Assembly: GCA_002282015.1 (NCBI GenBank)
Contig: NCIJ01000001.1
Coordinates: forward strand, 124,001-188,000
Direction of reading: 5' to 3'
Length of the DNA: 64,000 bases
DNA from: Sulfuricurvum sp. 17-40-25
GTDB lineage: Bacteria > Campylobacterota > Campylobacteria > Campylobacterales > Sulfurimonadaceae
The first letter of the stretch is position 1, and the number at the start of each line of letters is the position of its first letter. The notes under the pieces were generated by a model. The model was not told the DNA's origin. It was given only the letters and a program-made list of their open reading frames with translations, and did not search any database. Positions 27,230 through 36,297 of this stretch are shown here, one piece after another. Position numbers and translations under genes: made by a program.

Positions 27230-27721
27230 CTAAAGATATTCAAAAGTAATTGATTTTAATTTTTTAAAAATCTTCTCAAAGTCAGTTGAATACACACGTG
27301 TTTTCGCAATTGCAGTGATAAAATTGGTATCACGTTCCCATCTGGGTACAAGATGCATATGAATGTGTTCTGCAATCCCAGCACCTGCTTCACGACCTAG
27401 ATTCATACCGATATTCACTGCATGTGCACCAAGCCCCTCTTTGAGCATTCTAACCCCTTTTTGAGCCAGTGCACTCATATGCAGCCAAACTGCAGGATCA
27501 AGCGCTTCAAGAGCATCTGTATGATAATGAGGAATGATCATGAAATGACCTGGAGTATAGGGATAACGGTTCATCACCACAAAACAATGCTCATCACGAT
27601 ATAGAACATGATGCTCTTCGTCCATAGCTTCATTTTCACTGATATGGCAGAATACACACCCCTCACATTTTGCCCCTGCTACGTACTCATTTCGCCATGG
27701 GGCATATAAAATATCATTCAT
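27230..27721 (-). CDS. HIT-family nucleotide hydrolase
   Basis: 163 residues. The histidine triad reads HIHMHLV near residue 119, after the family N-terminal motif FVVMNRYPYTPGHFMIIPHYH. Two zinc-type cysteine pairs (CEGCVFC) sit near residue 20, as in Fhit/HINT-like bacterial proteins. Members cleave dinucleoside polyphosphates or AMP-lysine type bonds; the substrate here is unknown. It touches murF (shared base 27721) and ends the minus-strand envelope cluster, in the same order as H. pylori HP0741-HP0738. Confidence 0.85.
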   Translation of the reverse strand: MNDILYAPWRNEYVAGAKCEGCVFCHISENEAMDEEHHVLYRDEHCFVVMNRYPYTPGHFMIIPHYHTDALEALDPAVWLHMSALAQKGVRMLKEGLGAHAVNIGMNLGREAGAGIAEHIHMHLVPRWERDTNFITAIAKTRVYSTDFEKIFKKLKSITFEYL

Positions 27722-29160
27722 CAGATAAAATTCGGTGCATCATTGGCAAAGAGTATGATATCTCCGGCGCTTGTCACCTCTCCCAATTTTTGTACCATCA
27801 AAGATTTATCAGAGAGCATAATGACTTGGTTAACCTTCAACTCAGACTCAAATTGAGCAGCATTAAGCTTTCCCGTGATGATAGCAATGTCAAAAACACC
27901 ATTAATAGCGGTAATCAGCTGGCTATTGAGTTCTGCCGTACTTTCAACCAATCCAGGAGTAACAATAACTTTTCTTCCTGAGTGTAAAGAACACAATCGT
28001 ATCCCCTCAAGCATCCCGTCAATATTACCGTTGTAACCATCATCTAAAATAATCTTTCCACCCGCATCAATACGTTCTAATCGATGTTCAACACTTTTGA
28101 GATGATAAATAGCTTTTTCGATCTCTTCTACACTCATTCCCAACTCATGTGCGATCAAAATCGCCGCATTTATGTTCATCGTTTGAAATCCACCCAAAAT
28201 CGAGGTATGAAAGTGGTGTTCCTTCCCATCTAGGGAGAGATCAAAATCAGTCCCCTCCAAAGTGGCCACGAGGTTACGTATATCATCACCGAAGAATGTC
28301 ATTTTGTCGTGTAAAACGTCCGTTGCAGAGGTATGAATAAATGCTTTTTGAAGTCGATTTGAATGAATAATCTCAAGCTTAGTTTGCTTAATACGTTCCA
28401 CTGTTTTAAAATACTCAATATGCTGAGGCCCTATTTTTCCCACCACAACAATCTGAGGATTAAGCATCTGACTGATCGCTGAAACATCGCCCATTTCACG
28501 GGCACCTGCTTCACAAACATAAATTTGTGTATTAGATGGCAGTGACTCATTGACATCTTTAATAATACCGCCTAATGTATTCACACTTCGCGGTGTTGCA
28601 TACACACTAAATTTATGGGATAAAATCTCTGCAATGAAATTTTTCATCGACGTCTTGCCATAACTTCCGGTTACACAGACAATGATCAAGTCATTCATCG
28701 AAGCTATCTTGTTTTTCGCTTCGCGTTTGTACACCATAAATAAAAACTTCTCTATCCCCCACGAGGAAATATAAGCAAATGCCAATGGTAAAAAGAGACT
28801 GTAGATTCCACTCACAGATCTAAGCGTCCAAAGAGTATCTAAAATAATGGTCATAAAAAGCAAAAGAATTAAAAAACGCTTCACACGCCATGTCAAGACC
28901 AGTTTTTTGTCCAGTTTAGCATGCCAAAGGTATAAAAATGGAAGATACGCAACCAACACAAACGATCCATACACACCAAGTACATAATAAAGTAAAAAAG
29001 GAAGCATAAAATAAAGAACATGCCACGATGTCTTATGATGACGCATAATAACGCGTTCTAGACTGTAGTTGTACCACTGCAAATTAGTGATTAAATACCA
29101 CCCCAATGCAAACACAAAAAGAAAATTGCTCCCCAAAGCGATCATCTGTGTTACTTCCAT
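27721..29160 (-). CDS. murF: UDP-MurNAc-tripeptide:D-Ala-D-Ala ligase MurF with membrane-embedded N-terminus
   Basis: 479 residues. The Mur-ligase core has P-loop GSYGKTS (165-171), the NTLGGIIKDVN region and DDGYNGN near residue 380. It adds D-Ala-D-Ala to the peptidoglycan precursor. Unlike E. coli MurF, where the P-loop follows a soluble substrate-binding domain of about 90 residues, here about 145 residues with four hydrophobic segments (7-25, 46-78, 95-110, 118-136) precede it. This looks usual for Campylobacterota and should tether the step to the inner membrane. ddl, which makes its substrate, is two genes upstream. Confidence 0.88.
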   Translation of the reverse strand: MEVTQMIALGSNFLFVFALGWYLITNLQWYNYSLERVIMRHHKTSWHVLYFMLPFLLYYVLGVYGSFVLVAYLPFLYLWHAKLDKKLVLTWRVKRFLILLLFMTIILDTLWTLRSVSGIYSLFLPLAFAYISSWGIEKFLFMVYKREAKNKIASMNDLIIVCVTGSYGKTSMKNFIAEILSHKFSVYATPRSVNTLGGIIKDVNESLPSNTQIYVCEAGAREMGDVSAISQMLNPQIVVVGKIGPQHIEYFKTVERIKQTKLEIIHSNRLQKAFIHTSATDVLHDKMTFFGDDIRNLVATLEGTDFDLSLDGKEHHFHTSILGGFQTMNINAAILIAHELGMSVEEIEKAIYHLKSVEHRLERIDAGGKIILDDGYNGNIDGMLEGIRLCSLHSGRKVIVTPGLVESTAELNSQLITAINGVFDIAIITGKLNAAQFESELKVNQVIMLSDKSLMVQKLGEVTSAGDIILFANDAPNFI

Positions 29161-29892
29161 TTATACTTCCTTTGTATCCATACTTTGTTCTATCTCTCGC
29201 GCTATTGAACCACCCTCTTTTAGAAGAAAATAGTGATCTCCACTAAAAGCCACCAGTCGTGAATCGTGAATCAGTCTTGCCATGATCTGTCCGCTCCATA
29301 ATGGAGTAGCCGTATCTTTGTCCCCAAAACAAAGCAGTACTTTACCCTCATAATCCCTAAAAATATCACTGAAATCTTCATTGATGACATTTTTGAATGT
29401 TTGATACATGCACTCCGATAACCCTTGTGCATCAGGTGCTACAAACAGTGAGCGTAAGCGTGAAAGACCTGTAAATTTAAACAGCTTAAAAATGGCGATT
29501 TTCGTACGCACTTTCAATGATTTTGGAATAACGATCCCCGAAGATGCCACCAATACTAAAAGCTCAGGATTTAGTAACGTGGCAACTTTACCCCCAAATG
29601 AATGACCCAAAATAATATGTTTATGCGCATTGATCTCTTCTAAAAACAGTTCCATGATTGCTGCGTAATCGATGGTTTTAAGCTCTATATCACAATTACT
29701 GCCGCCAAATCCAGGCATATCGATGTAAATATGACGAAAAGAAGGCAATGTTTTAGAAAAAGCCTGTTTCATCAGGGCTTTATTCGAACCCCACCCATGT
29801 AAAAAAATAATATCTGATGATAGATGGGGATTGAGAATCTCATAACTCACACTAAACGCAGTATTTTTATACTGCACTGTTTTGACTGCCAC
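29161..29892 (-). CDS. Alpha/beta hydrolase, substrate unknown
   Basis: 243 residues, complete alpha/beta-hydrolase fold: oxyanion motif FLHGWGSNK (30-38), nucleophile Ser98 in GHSFGG, a likely acid in CFGDKDTATP and His in SGDHYFL. No signal peptide, so cytoplasmic. The gene lies between ddl and murF, with start and stop only 2 and 0 bases from its neighbours, the same place as HP0739 in H. pylori. Old annotations as an aromatic meta-cleavage hydrolase are based on fold only; a role linked to peptidoglycan synthesis is possible but unproven. Confidence 0.75.
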   Translation of the reverse strand: MAVKTVQYKNTAFSVSYEILNPHLSSDIIFLHGWGSNKALMKQAFSKTLPSFRHIYIDMPGFGGSNCDIELKTIDYAAIMELFLEEINAHKHIILGHSFGGKVATLLNPELLVLVASSGIVIPKSLKVRTKIAIFKLFKFTGLSRLRSLFVAPDAQGLSECMYQTFKNVINEDFSDIFRDYEGKVLLCFGDKDTATPLWSGQIMARLIHDSRLVAFSGDHYFLLKEGGSIAREIEQSMDTKEV

Positions 29893-29894
29893 TC

Positions 29895-30932
29895 TTATTT
29901 CCCCTTAGCTTGGGAAATAGAATGGATGTAATCGTACTTAATACGTATCTCTTTTTTAGCCGGTAATGACCCTAAAAGCGCATTGATCGCACCGCTAAAA
30001 TCTTCAAAAAGGTAGTTTGCCATCGATCCTGGAATCGGATTGATCTCATTGAGATACACGACGCCATCAATTTCAAAAAAGTCACATCGAATCAGTGCTC
30101 CTTCAAACAATGGTAGATACAGTGTTTTAAATGCTTCGCGCAGTTGTGTTACCAATGTATCTGACACTGCGGCTTCAGCTACTTTAGCTGATCGTGAAAA
30201 ATCAAGATACTTTTTTTCAAAATCTAAAAACTCTACTTTTTGAGGTTCTTCTACGATGGAGTAGGTAATCTCACCTCTACAGCTGTACCCTGCTAGATTA
30301 TATTCTTTGACACCTGCGATAAACGGTTCGATCAAAAGGACATTGTCAAACTCAAACGCAACATCAAGCGCATACGAAAGCTCGCTTTCTTGGCGTACAA
30401 TACTCACTCCAATAGAGCTTCCAAGGCACGATGGCTTAATAATAAAGGGATATGGCGTATTTAGTGTTTCTACTGTTTCTCTGGTAATCACTTGATACGG
30501 AAGCGTTTGTACTCCCAATGATTGTGCGAACCACTTGGTATAGTGCTTATCAAAACTAAGAATCGATGCCTCTTTACGTGGTCCAATAAAAGAAACCCCG
30601 TAGAAATCCAAAAGGGCAGCAATCGAACCGTCTTCTCCATCGCCACCGTGAATAAGGTTTAAAATAGGCATCGTGTGTAATTTTGACCCCAATAATCCTC
30701 GTTGCTCAAATCCACCTTTTACCAACGTTAACTGAGGCATCTTTAGATGTTGCGCACGTGAAAATGTGGTCGCTTTCATTTTAGAGCCATCGATGAGATA
30801 AAAACGATGGTCCTGATCACAAAAAATAAAACTCAAATCAAAATTGGAGAGTTTTCCTTTTACTGTAATCGCACTGACGATGCTGATTTCATGTTCATAA
30901 CTGGCTCCGCCGAATAAAATCGCTAATTTCAC
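29895..30932 (-). CDS. ddl: D-alanine-D-alanine ligase
   Basis: 345 residues, ATP-grasp fold. Visible motifs are FGGASYEHEISIVSA at the start, LIHGGDGEDGSIAALLDFYGV, PFIIKPSCLGSSIGVSIV and the C-terminal EINPIPGSMANYLFE, which binds Mg and substrate. It makes the D-Ala-D-Ala that MurF, two genes downstream, adds to UDP-MurNAc-tripeptide. It lies 9 bases after ruvA. Confidence 0.95.
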   Translation of the reverse strand: MKLAILFGGASYEHEISIVSAITVKGKLSNFDLSFIFCDQDHRFYLIDGSKMKATTFSRAQHLKMPQLTLVKGGFEQRGLLGSKLHTMPILNLIHGGDGEDGSIAALLDFYGVSFIGPRKEASILSFDKHYTKWFAQSLGVQTLPYQVITRETVETLNTPYPFIIKPSCLGSSIGVSIVRQESELSYALDVAFEFDNVLLIEPFIAGVKEYNLAGYSCRGEITYSIVEEPQKVEFLDFEKKYLDFSRSAKVAEAAVSDTLVTQLREAFKTLYLPLFEGALIRCDFFEIDGVVYLNEINPIPGSMANYLFEDFSGAINALLGSLPAKKEIRIKYDYIHSISQAKGK

Positions 30933-30941
30933 TTATTTCCT

Positions 30942-31505
30942 TTAAAGTTTTTGTAATTGTTTTAAAGCCTCTTTTACCAAAGAAGCGGTATCCGTTGCAC
31001 TCGATGCACTTAATGCCTTGGCAATTTGCTCGCGCTTAAAACCAAGTGACTCAAGCGCCATGGAAGCTTCGGAAGATGCGTTACTTACTACCGTATCACC
31101 TTGTAAAAGTACAGCATCAAAACCAGCCAACTCCACCATAATACGCCCTGCACTCTTAGGCCCAATGCCTGGAACCTTTTTAAGTGCATTGACATCTTTA
31201 GACGTAATAATACCCGCAAACTGCTCCGGCGTAAAGGTACTGCAAATTGCTAGCGCTGCTTTTGGACCGATTCCATTGATTTTTAGCATCCCCTCAAAGA
31301 GTGTTTTTTCCCCTTTTTGAATAAAACCATACAGTTGTTGGGCATCTTCACGAATAATATGCGTGGTATGGACCCTAATACGCTCAGTACTCAATGCACT
31401 GTAGGTGTGCAAGGAAATAAAAACCTCATAAACCACCCCGTTTACGTCCAAGTGCATCGAAGACGGTTCTTTATAAACAATATTTCCTTCTAGTCCTATT
31501 ATCAT
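30942..31505 (-). CDS. ruvA: Holliday junction DNA helicase subunit RuvA
   Basis: 187 residues. N-terminal OB domain (MIIGLEGNIVYKEPSS), two helix-hairpin-helix motifs (KINGIGPKAALAI and KVPGIGPKSAGRIMVEL) and a C-terminal domain that binds RuvB (ALESLGFKREQIAKAL). It recognises Holliday junctions and loads RuvB for branch migration. The start overlaps the end of the FapA-like gene by 4 bases. Confidence 0.95.
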   Translation of the reverse strand: MIIGLEGNIVYKEPSSMHLDVNGVVYEVFISLHTYSALSTERIRVHTTHIIREDAQQLYGFIQKGEKTLFEGMLKINGIGPKAALAICSTFTPEQFAGIITSKDVNALKKVPGIGPKSAGRIMVELAGFDAVLLQGDTVVSNASSEASMALESLGFKREQIAKALSASSATDTASLVKEALKQLQKL

Positions 31506-33403
31506 TTTAGTAATACCTTAATTGAAAAAACTCCATCATCATCCACATGCAAACCGTATATCCCACCCTCAGTGTTATCAGGAGGAAAAAAGGTAATATC
31601 AACAGGTGGGTCTATTAATTTGAAAATAATCTTATTGTAGTTATGCCAACGGTCATGATTAATAACACGTGCTTCAAATATCTCATCTTGCAGTGCCCTA
31701 TGCCGTCCACTGATAAACGCATAATGGTCTAATTTATCTTGATACTCTTTTCGTAATGCATCGAGCTTCTTTTTGAATTCTTGAAACTGCTTGTATTTTT
31801 CTACATATGCAATCGGAATTTTTATTCCGTTATTTTTGTAATTAATAAGTTTTCGTTTAATATCTTCATAGGCAGGTGCCGTTTTTTTCATGGTTTCTTC
31901 ATAACCTTCAAGTTCTTTACCAACATCATGTATCACTTTTTTAACTTCAATCATCAGAGTTTGTTCATCCTCTAAAAATTCTGCTGATTCATTAAGTAAA
32001 GGATCGATGGTCAAAATATTTTCACCACCTTGTAACTTTTGAATTTCAATACGTCTGGATGCTGTCAATTTTGTATGTGAACCAAGTAACTCCACGTCAA
32101 TCTCTTGCGCATTGACTATTCCACCTGTTGCTTGGGCTATATGAACGTAATCACCGTCTACACTTCCATGTTCCAGCCTGGTTATATGAATCTCCTTACC
32201 GTAAGCCTGACCCTTGTGAACATTTATGGTCAAATCGTCCGCTGTAATAGTCGCACTGTTATGTACCTGCCCTTCTATAACAGCTTTGTGTGCAGTGACT
32301 TTTGCATCTGGTCCTACATTTCCATCAACATTAATGACGTTAACCGTCACTTCCATCCCTGTCCCGATCGCATCTTTGAGCGGATCTTTTTCTTTTACGT
32401 TGATCGATACATCGGAGTCCAGATGTGTTTCAATTGAGCCAGTCGAACGAAAACTGATTTCAGTGACGTCCATTTCGGTTTTAATGTCATACATACCACC
32501 CTCGAATGTTACATAACCTCCCGTTTTAGCACGAAATTCAATATGCATATCATCTTCATTGCGAAGTATGTTTTCACCTATTGTAAAGGTAGGTTCGTTT
32601 TTGACAATCGGTTCTCTTGGTGTAATAAATTCTCCTCTGCAATTACGCCCACATGTCCCTTTTTGCGGTTTAATATATTCAATCAGTAAATCATTGGCCA
32701 CGACGCTTATAATATAACCACGTTTTGCATAATCCATACGCCCTGCCTCATCCAGACCATTTTGCTTATTGTCATAATGCATAATTAATTGATCATTTAT
32801 AGTTGCTATAGGTTCAAAACTTTGCGCAACGATAAAACGTTCCTGCCCCTCAACCTGGTATGATCCGTTCACTTTTAGTTTTGCAATAAGCTCCGCTAAG
32901 TTTTCACGCATCATCGAATCAAAAATTCCGACCATCAAGTTCGCTCGCAACTTTTTCTTTTTGATAAGTTCAAAAAAGTCTTCTTCAAAAGTAGGATAAT
33001 AGACGAGTTCACTACCTGGTTTGATCGTTAAAAATATTTTTGATAAACTTGGGTTTCCGGCAATAGACAACTCAATATGATCCAGTTTACTGGTCTGCTT
33101 TATCGAAAATATTTCAATCTCATACGTTTGCTTGAGCTCAAACTTGGGGTTTAAATACTGTTCAGTGGATATCTCAGCAATATCGGCTTTTGAAAGTTCA
33201 ATCCACGTATCAGCTTCTGATTTCGTCTCACCTGTCTGAAAACTCAATGTTTGAACTTCCATAATTCTAAAATCAAGCGAATGTACCGAGACCTTATAAT
33301 TGCTTGCAGCTTGCATTAGTTCTTTTGCTATATTATTGGTACGAACTATAAATGAGGGAATCACTGTTGAACTGCCAACCGTATCATGCGATAATGTTAC
33401 CAT
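31502..33403 (-). CDS. FapA-like DUF342 beta-helix protein
   Basis: 633 residues, no signal peptide. The central part (about 280-470) is a run of short beta repeats (GYVTFEGGMYDIKTEMDVTEI, STGSIETHLDSDVSINVKE, GPDAKVTAHKAVIEGQVH), the DUF342/FapA polymer-forming fold. A charged coiled coil (about 480-590) and a short beta end follow. Family members have been linked to flagellar assembly in Vibrio, and C. jejuni has one at the same place (Cj0800). It is the first gene of the minus-strand cluster; a strong AGGGGGA ribosome binding site lies upstream. The function here is not established. Confidence 0.7.
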   Translation of the reverse strand: MVTLSHDTVGSSTVIPSFIVRTNNIAKELMQAASNYKVSVHSLDFRIMEVQTLSFQTGETKSEADTWIELSKADIAEISTEQYLNPKFELKQTYEIEIFSIKQTSKLDHIELSIAGNPSLSKIFLTIKPGSELVYYPTFEEDFFELIKKKKLRANLMVGIFDSMMRENLAELIAKLKVNGSYQVEGQERFIVAQSFEPIATINDQLIMHYDNKQNGLDEAGRMDYAKRGYIISVVANDLLIEYIKPQKGTCGRNCRGEFITPREPIVKNEPTFTIGENILRNEDDMHIEFRAKTGGYVTFEGGMYDIKTEMDVTEISFRSTGSIETHLDSDVSINVKEKDPLKDAIGTGMEVTVNVINVDGNVGPDAKVTAHKAVIEGQVHNSATITADDLTINVHKGQAYGKEIHITRLEHGSVDGDYVHIAQATGGIVNAQEIDVELLGSHTKLTASRRIEIQKLQGGENILTIDPLLNESAEFLEDEQTLMIEVKKVIHDVGKELEGYEETMKKTAPAYEDIKRKLINYKNNGIKIPIAYVEKYKQFQEFKKKLDALRKEYQDKLDHYAFISGRHRALQDEIFEARVINHDRWHNYNKIIFKLIDPPVDITFFPPDNTEGGIYGLHVDDDGVFSIKVLLK

Positions 33404-33486
33404 TTACTTGTTCCCCCTTTTTTTAGCTATTTTAATGACATATCGGTTAAACTCACGTAAAACTTAACAATAGGTCCTATTTTTCT

Positions 33487-34890
33487 ATGTTTAAATCGAT
33501 ATTTTCCAACTCATTTGGCATCCTTATCTCACGCGTTAGCGGTTTAGCGCGAGACATTTTAATGACTTCCGTATTGGGTGCCAATATGTGGAGTGATATT
33601 TTTCTAATGGCCTTTAAATTTCCAAACCTTTTTCGTCGTATTTTTGCCGAAGGATCTTTTACTCAAAGCTTTATGCCCTCATACATAGCTTCACGTCAAA
33701 AAAGTGTTTTTGCAGTCGCTATTTTCATCCGTTTTATGCTTTTTATCGTTGTATTTTCCTTTTTGGTTACTTTATTTCCTCAATTTTTCACCAAACTACT
33801 AGCGTGGGACTGGAATGCAGATCTTATTGCCAAAACAGCCCCTCTTACGATGATCAATTTTTGGTATTTGGATCTTATTTTTATCGTCACCTTTTTAGGA
33901 ACCCTCCTCCAACACAAAGAACATTTTTTCACTACTGCATTTTCAACCGTTTGGCTCAACATTGCTATGGTAGTTGCACTACTGCTTTTTAGTCATAGTG
34001 ATCCAAAAACTATTGTTTATGCGTTGAGTTTCTCCATTCTCATAGGCGGATTAATGCAGGTAGTTACCCATCTGTATTCCATACGTAATCAAGGGCTTTT
34101 AAAACTACTTATAGGAGGGTGGAAATACCGAAAAACAAAAGACATCAAAGAAGAAGAGCGTCAATTCAGCAAGCTGTTTTTCCCCTCGCTTTTGGGTAAT
34201 TCCACCGCACAGGTTGCCTCTTTTATCGATACCAGTTTGGCTTCTTTTTTGGCTGCGGGTTCCGTTTCGTATCTTTTTTATGCCAACCGTATTTTTCAAC
34301 TCCCTTTTGCAATCATTGCCCTAGCTATTACCACAGCACTTTTCCCCTCCATCGCCAAAGCAATCAAAAATGAAAATCATGCACTTGCCTATCGTAACCT
34401 CCATAAATCATTTTGGCTACTTAGCGCCTTATTAGGTGTATCAGTTTTGGGCGGGATGCTCCTGTCTGAACCCATTATCTGGCTTTTATTTGAACGGGGT
34501 AATTTTACAATACAAGACACCCATAACACCGCTGATGTTTTAATGATGTACATGGGGGGACTCGTCCCATTTGGACTGGCTAAACTCTTTTCTTTGTATT
34601 TATACGCCATGCACAAACACATGAAAGCTGCCAAAATAGCAGGTCTGTCCCTGATTATCAATCTTATCTTTTCTTTATTGTTAATGAAACCTATGGGGGC
34701 AGCCGGATTAGCACTGGCGGGGAGTATTGGAGGTATTGTTCAACTTATCCTCACTGCTCGAGAAATAGGGTTTGGAATCGTTTTTAATCTTTTAAAAAGT
34801 AAATATAGTTTTTACTTTATCCTTGGAGTTGGGATTTTTGGAGTATTATTTTACTCTCTAAACCATTTTTTACTCAACTTAATACGATAA
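33487..34890 (+). CDS. murJ: Lipid II flippase MurJ
   Basis: 467 residues, about 13-14 hydrophobic segments. The N-terminus SISRVSGLARDILMTSVLGAN and the RIFAEGSFTQSFMPSY motif are hallmarks of MurJ/MviN, which flips lipid II to the periplasmic face for peptidoglycan assembly. It is divergent from the FapA-like gene across an 83-base gap and lies 6 bases before cysS, the order found in C. jejuni (Cj0801-Cj0802). Confidence 0.95.
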   Translation: MFKSIFSNSFGILISRVSGLARDILMTSVLGANMWSDIFLMAFKFPNLFRRIFAEGSFTQSFMPSYIASRQKSVFAVAIFIRFMLFIVVFSFLVTLFPQFFTKLLAWDWNADLIAKTAPLTMINFWYLDLIFIVTFLGTLLQHKEHFFTTAFSTVWLNIAMVVALLLFSHSDPKTIVYALSFSILIGGLMQVVTHLYSIRNQGLLKLLIGGWKYRKTKDIKEEERQFSKLFFPSLLGNSTAQVASFIDTSLASFLAAGSVSYLFYANRIFQLPFAIIALAITTALFPSIAKAIKNENHALAYRNLHKSFWLLSALLGVSVLGGMLLSEPIIWLLFERGNFTIQDTHNTADVLMMYMGGLVPFGLAKLFSLYLYAMHKHMKAAKIAGLSLIINLIFSLLLMKPMGAAGLALAGSIGGIVQLILTAREIGFGIVFNLLKSKYSFYFILGVGIFGVLFYSLNHFLLNLIR

Positions 34891-34896
34891 AGAGAG

Positions 34897-36297
34897 ATGA
34901 TGTTTCTATACGACAGTGTACAAAAAACTAAATGCAAATTTGAATCACTTATTGAGGGAAAAGTATCTCTCTACGTTTGCGGGCCAACCGTTTATGACGA
35001 TGCTCATTTGGGGCATGCCAAGAGCGCATTGGCTTTTGACCTTCTGGTCAGAGTATTAGAAGCAAACGGCTACGATGTATTTTTTGCCCGAAACATCACC
35101 GATATAGATGACAAAATAATCAACAAAGCCAAAGAGCTTGGAACCACAACCAGCCAAATCGCTTCACGCTATACCCAAGCTTATCATCGCGATATGAAGG
35201 CAATCGGAGTGCGTCCACCAACACTGGAGCCTAAAGCAACCGAGTCCATCGACGCGATGGTCGAAATGATCCAAAAACTTCTGGACAAGAAACATGCCTA
35301 TGTGATCAGTAACGGTGATGTTTATTTTGATACTGCCAGCGATAAAGGTTATTTGAGTCTCTCTAACCGTCAAAGTACTGAAAATATCAGCCGTGTTGAA
35401 AAAATATCAGAAAAACGCAATGAAGGTGATTTTGCCCTTTGGAAAGCCGTGCATGACGAGAGTGTTTCGTTTGACTCACCTTTTGGCCCAGGACGTCCCG
35501 GATGGCATTTGGAATGTTCGGCGATGATTGAAAAATATCTCCCCAACAAAGGGATGTCATACGCCATAGACATTCATGGTGGAGGCGCTGACTTGTTGTT
35601 CCCTCACCATGAAAATGAAGCAGCACAAACCCGCTGTGCTACCAATCATGAACTGGCACGCTATTGGATGCACAACGGTTTTATCAATGTTGACGGGGAA
35701 AAAATGTCCAAAAGTCTGGGTAACAGTTTTTTCCTCAAAGATGCTCTTAAGGCGTATAATGGCGAAGTACTGCGTTTTTATCTGCTTAGTACCCATTACC
35801 GTGGTGATTTTAACTTTAACGAAGAGGACTTGATTGCTTCAAAAAAACGTCTGGATAGACTGTATCGTCTTAAAAAACGTATTTTTGGGCTTACTGCTGA
35901 AGTTATCGATACTGAGTTTAAAACGGCATTGCTTGAAGTACTCAATGACGATTTAAATGTCTCCAAAGCCTATGCCCTCATCGATGAACTCATCGCTTTG
36001 GCCAATGATGCGCTGGATGCTAATCCAAAAGACAAAACATTCCGCCAAACATTGCTCTCTTCTTTATCCATGATTGAAACTGTATTGGGATTTGGAGGGC
36101 AAAATCCATATGAATACTTCCAATTTGGTTTGGATGATGTCACAAAAAGCAAAATTGACAACTTGATTGAAAAGCGTACCCAGGCAAAAGCGCTCAAGGA
36201 CTTCGCGACATCCGATAGTATACGAGATGAACTGACCAGTATGAATGTCTCGATCATGGATACAGCCAATGGAACCTTCTGGGAGATCAGTAATTGA
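34897..36297 (+). CDS. cysS: Cysteinyl-tRNA synthetase
   Basis: 466 residues, class I synthetase. The HIGH-type motif reads HLGH within CGPTVYDDAHLGHAKS, the KMSKS motif is intact (GEKMSKSLGNS), and the zinc ligands include the Cys of CGPTVYD, the Cys of WHLECSAM and the histidines of FPHHENE. ATG 34897 and ATG 34900 are adjacent; either could serve. The stop overlaps the TTG start of the ABC gene. Confidence 0.96.
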   Translation: MMFLYDSVQKTKCKFESLIEGKVSLYVCGPTVYDDAHLGHAKSALAFDLLVRVLEANGYDVFFARNITDIDDKIINKAKELGTTTSQIASRYTQAYHRDMKAIGVRPPTLEPKATESIDAMVEMIQKLLDKKHAYVISNGDVYFDTASDKGYLSLSNRQSTENISRVEKISEKRNEGDFALWKAVHDESVSFDSPFGPGRPGWHLECSAMIEKYLPNKGMSYAIDIHGGGADLLFPHHENEAAQTRCATNHELARYWMHNGFINVDGEKMSKSLGNSFFLKDALKAYNGEVLRFYLLSTHYRGDFNFNEEDLIASKKRLDRLYRLKKRIFGLTAEVIDTEFKTALLEVLNDDLNVSKAYALIDELIALANDALDANPKDKTFRQTLLSSLSMIETVLGFGGQNPYEYFQFGLDDVTKSKIDNLIEKRTQAKALKDFATSDSIRDELTSMNVSIMDTANGTFWEISN

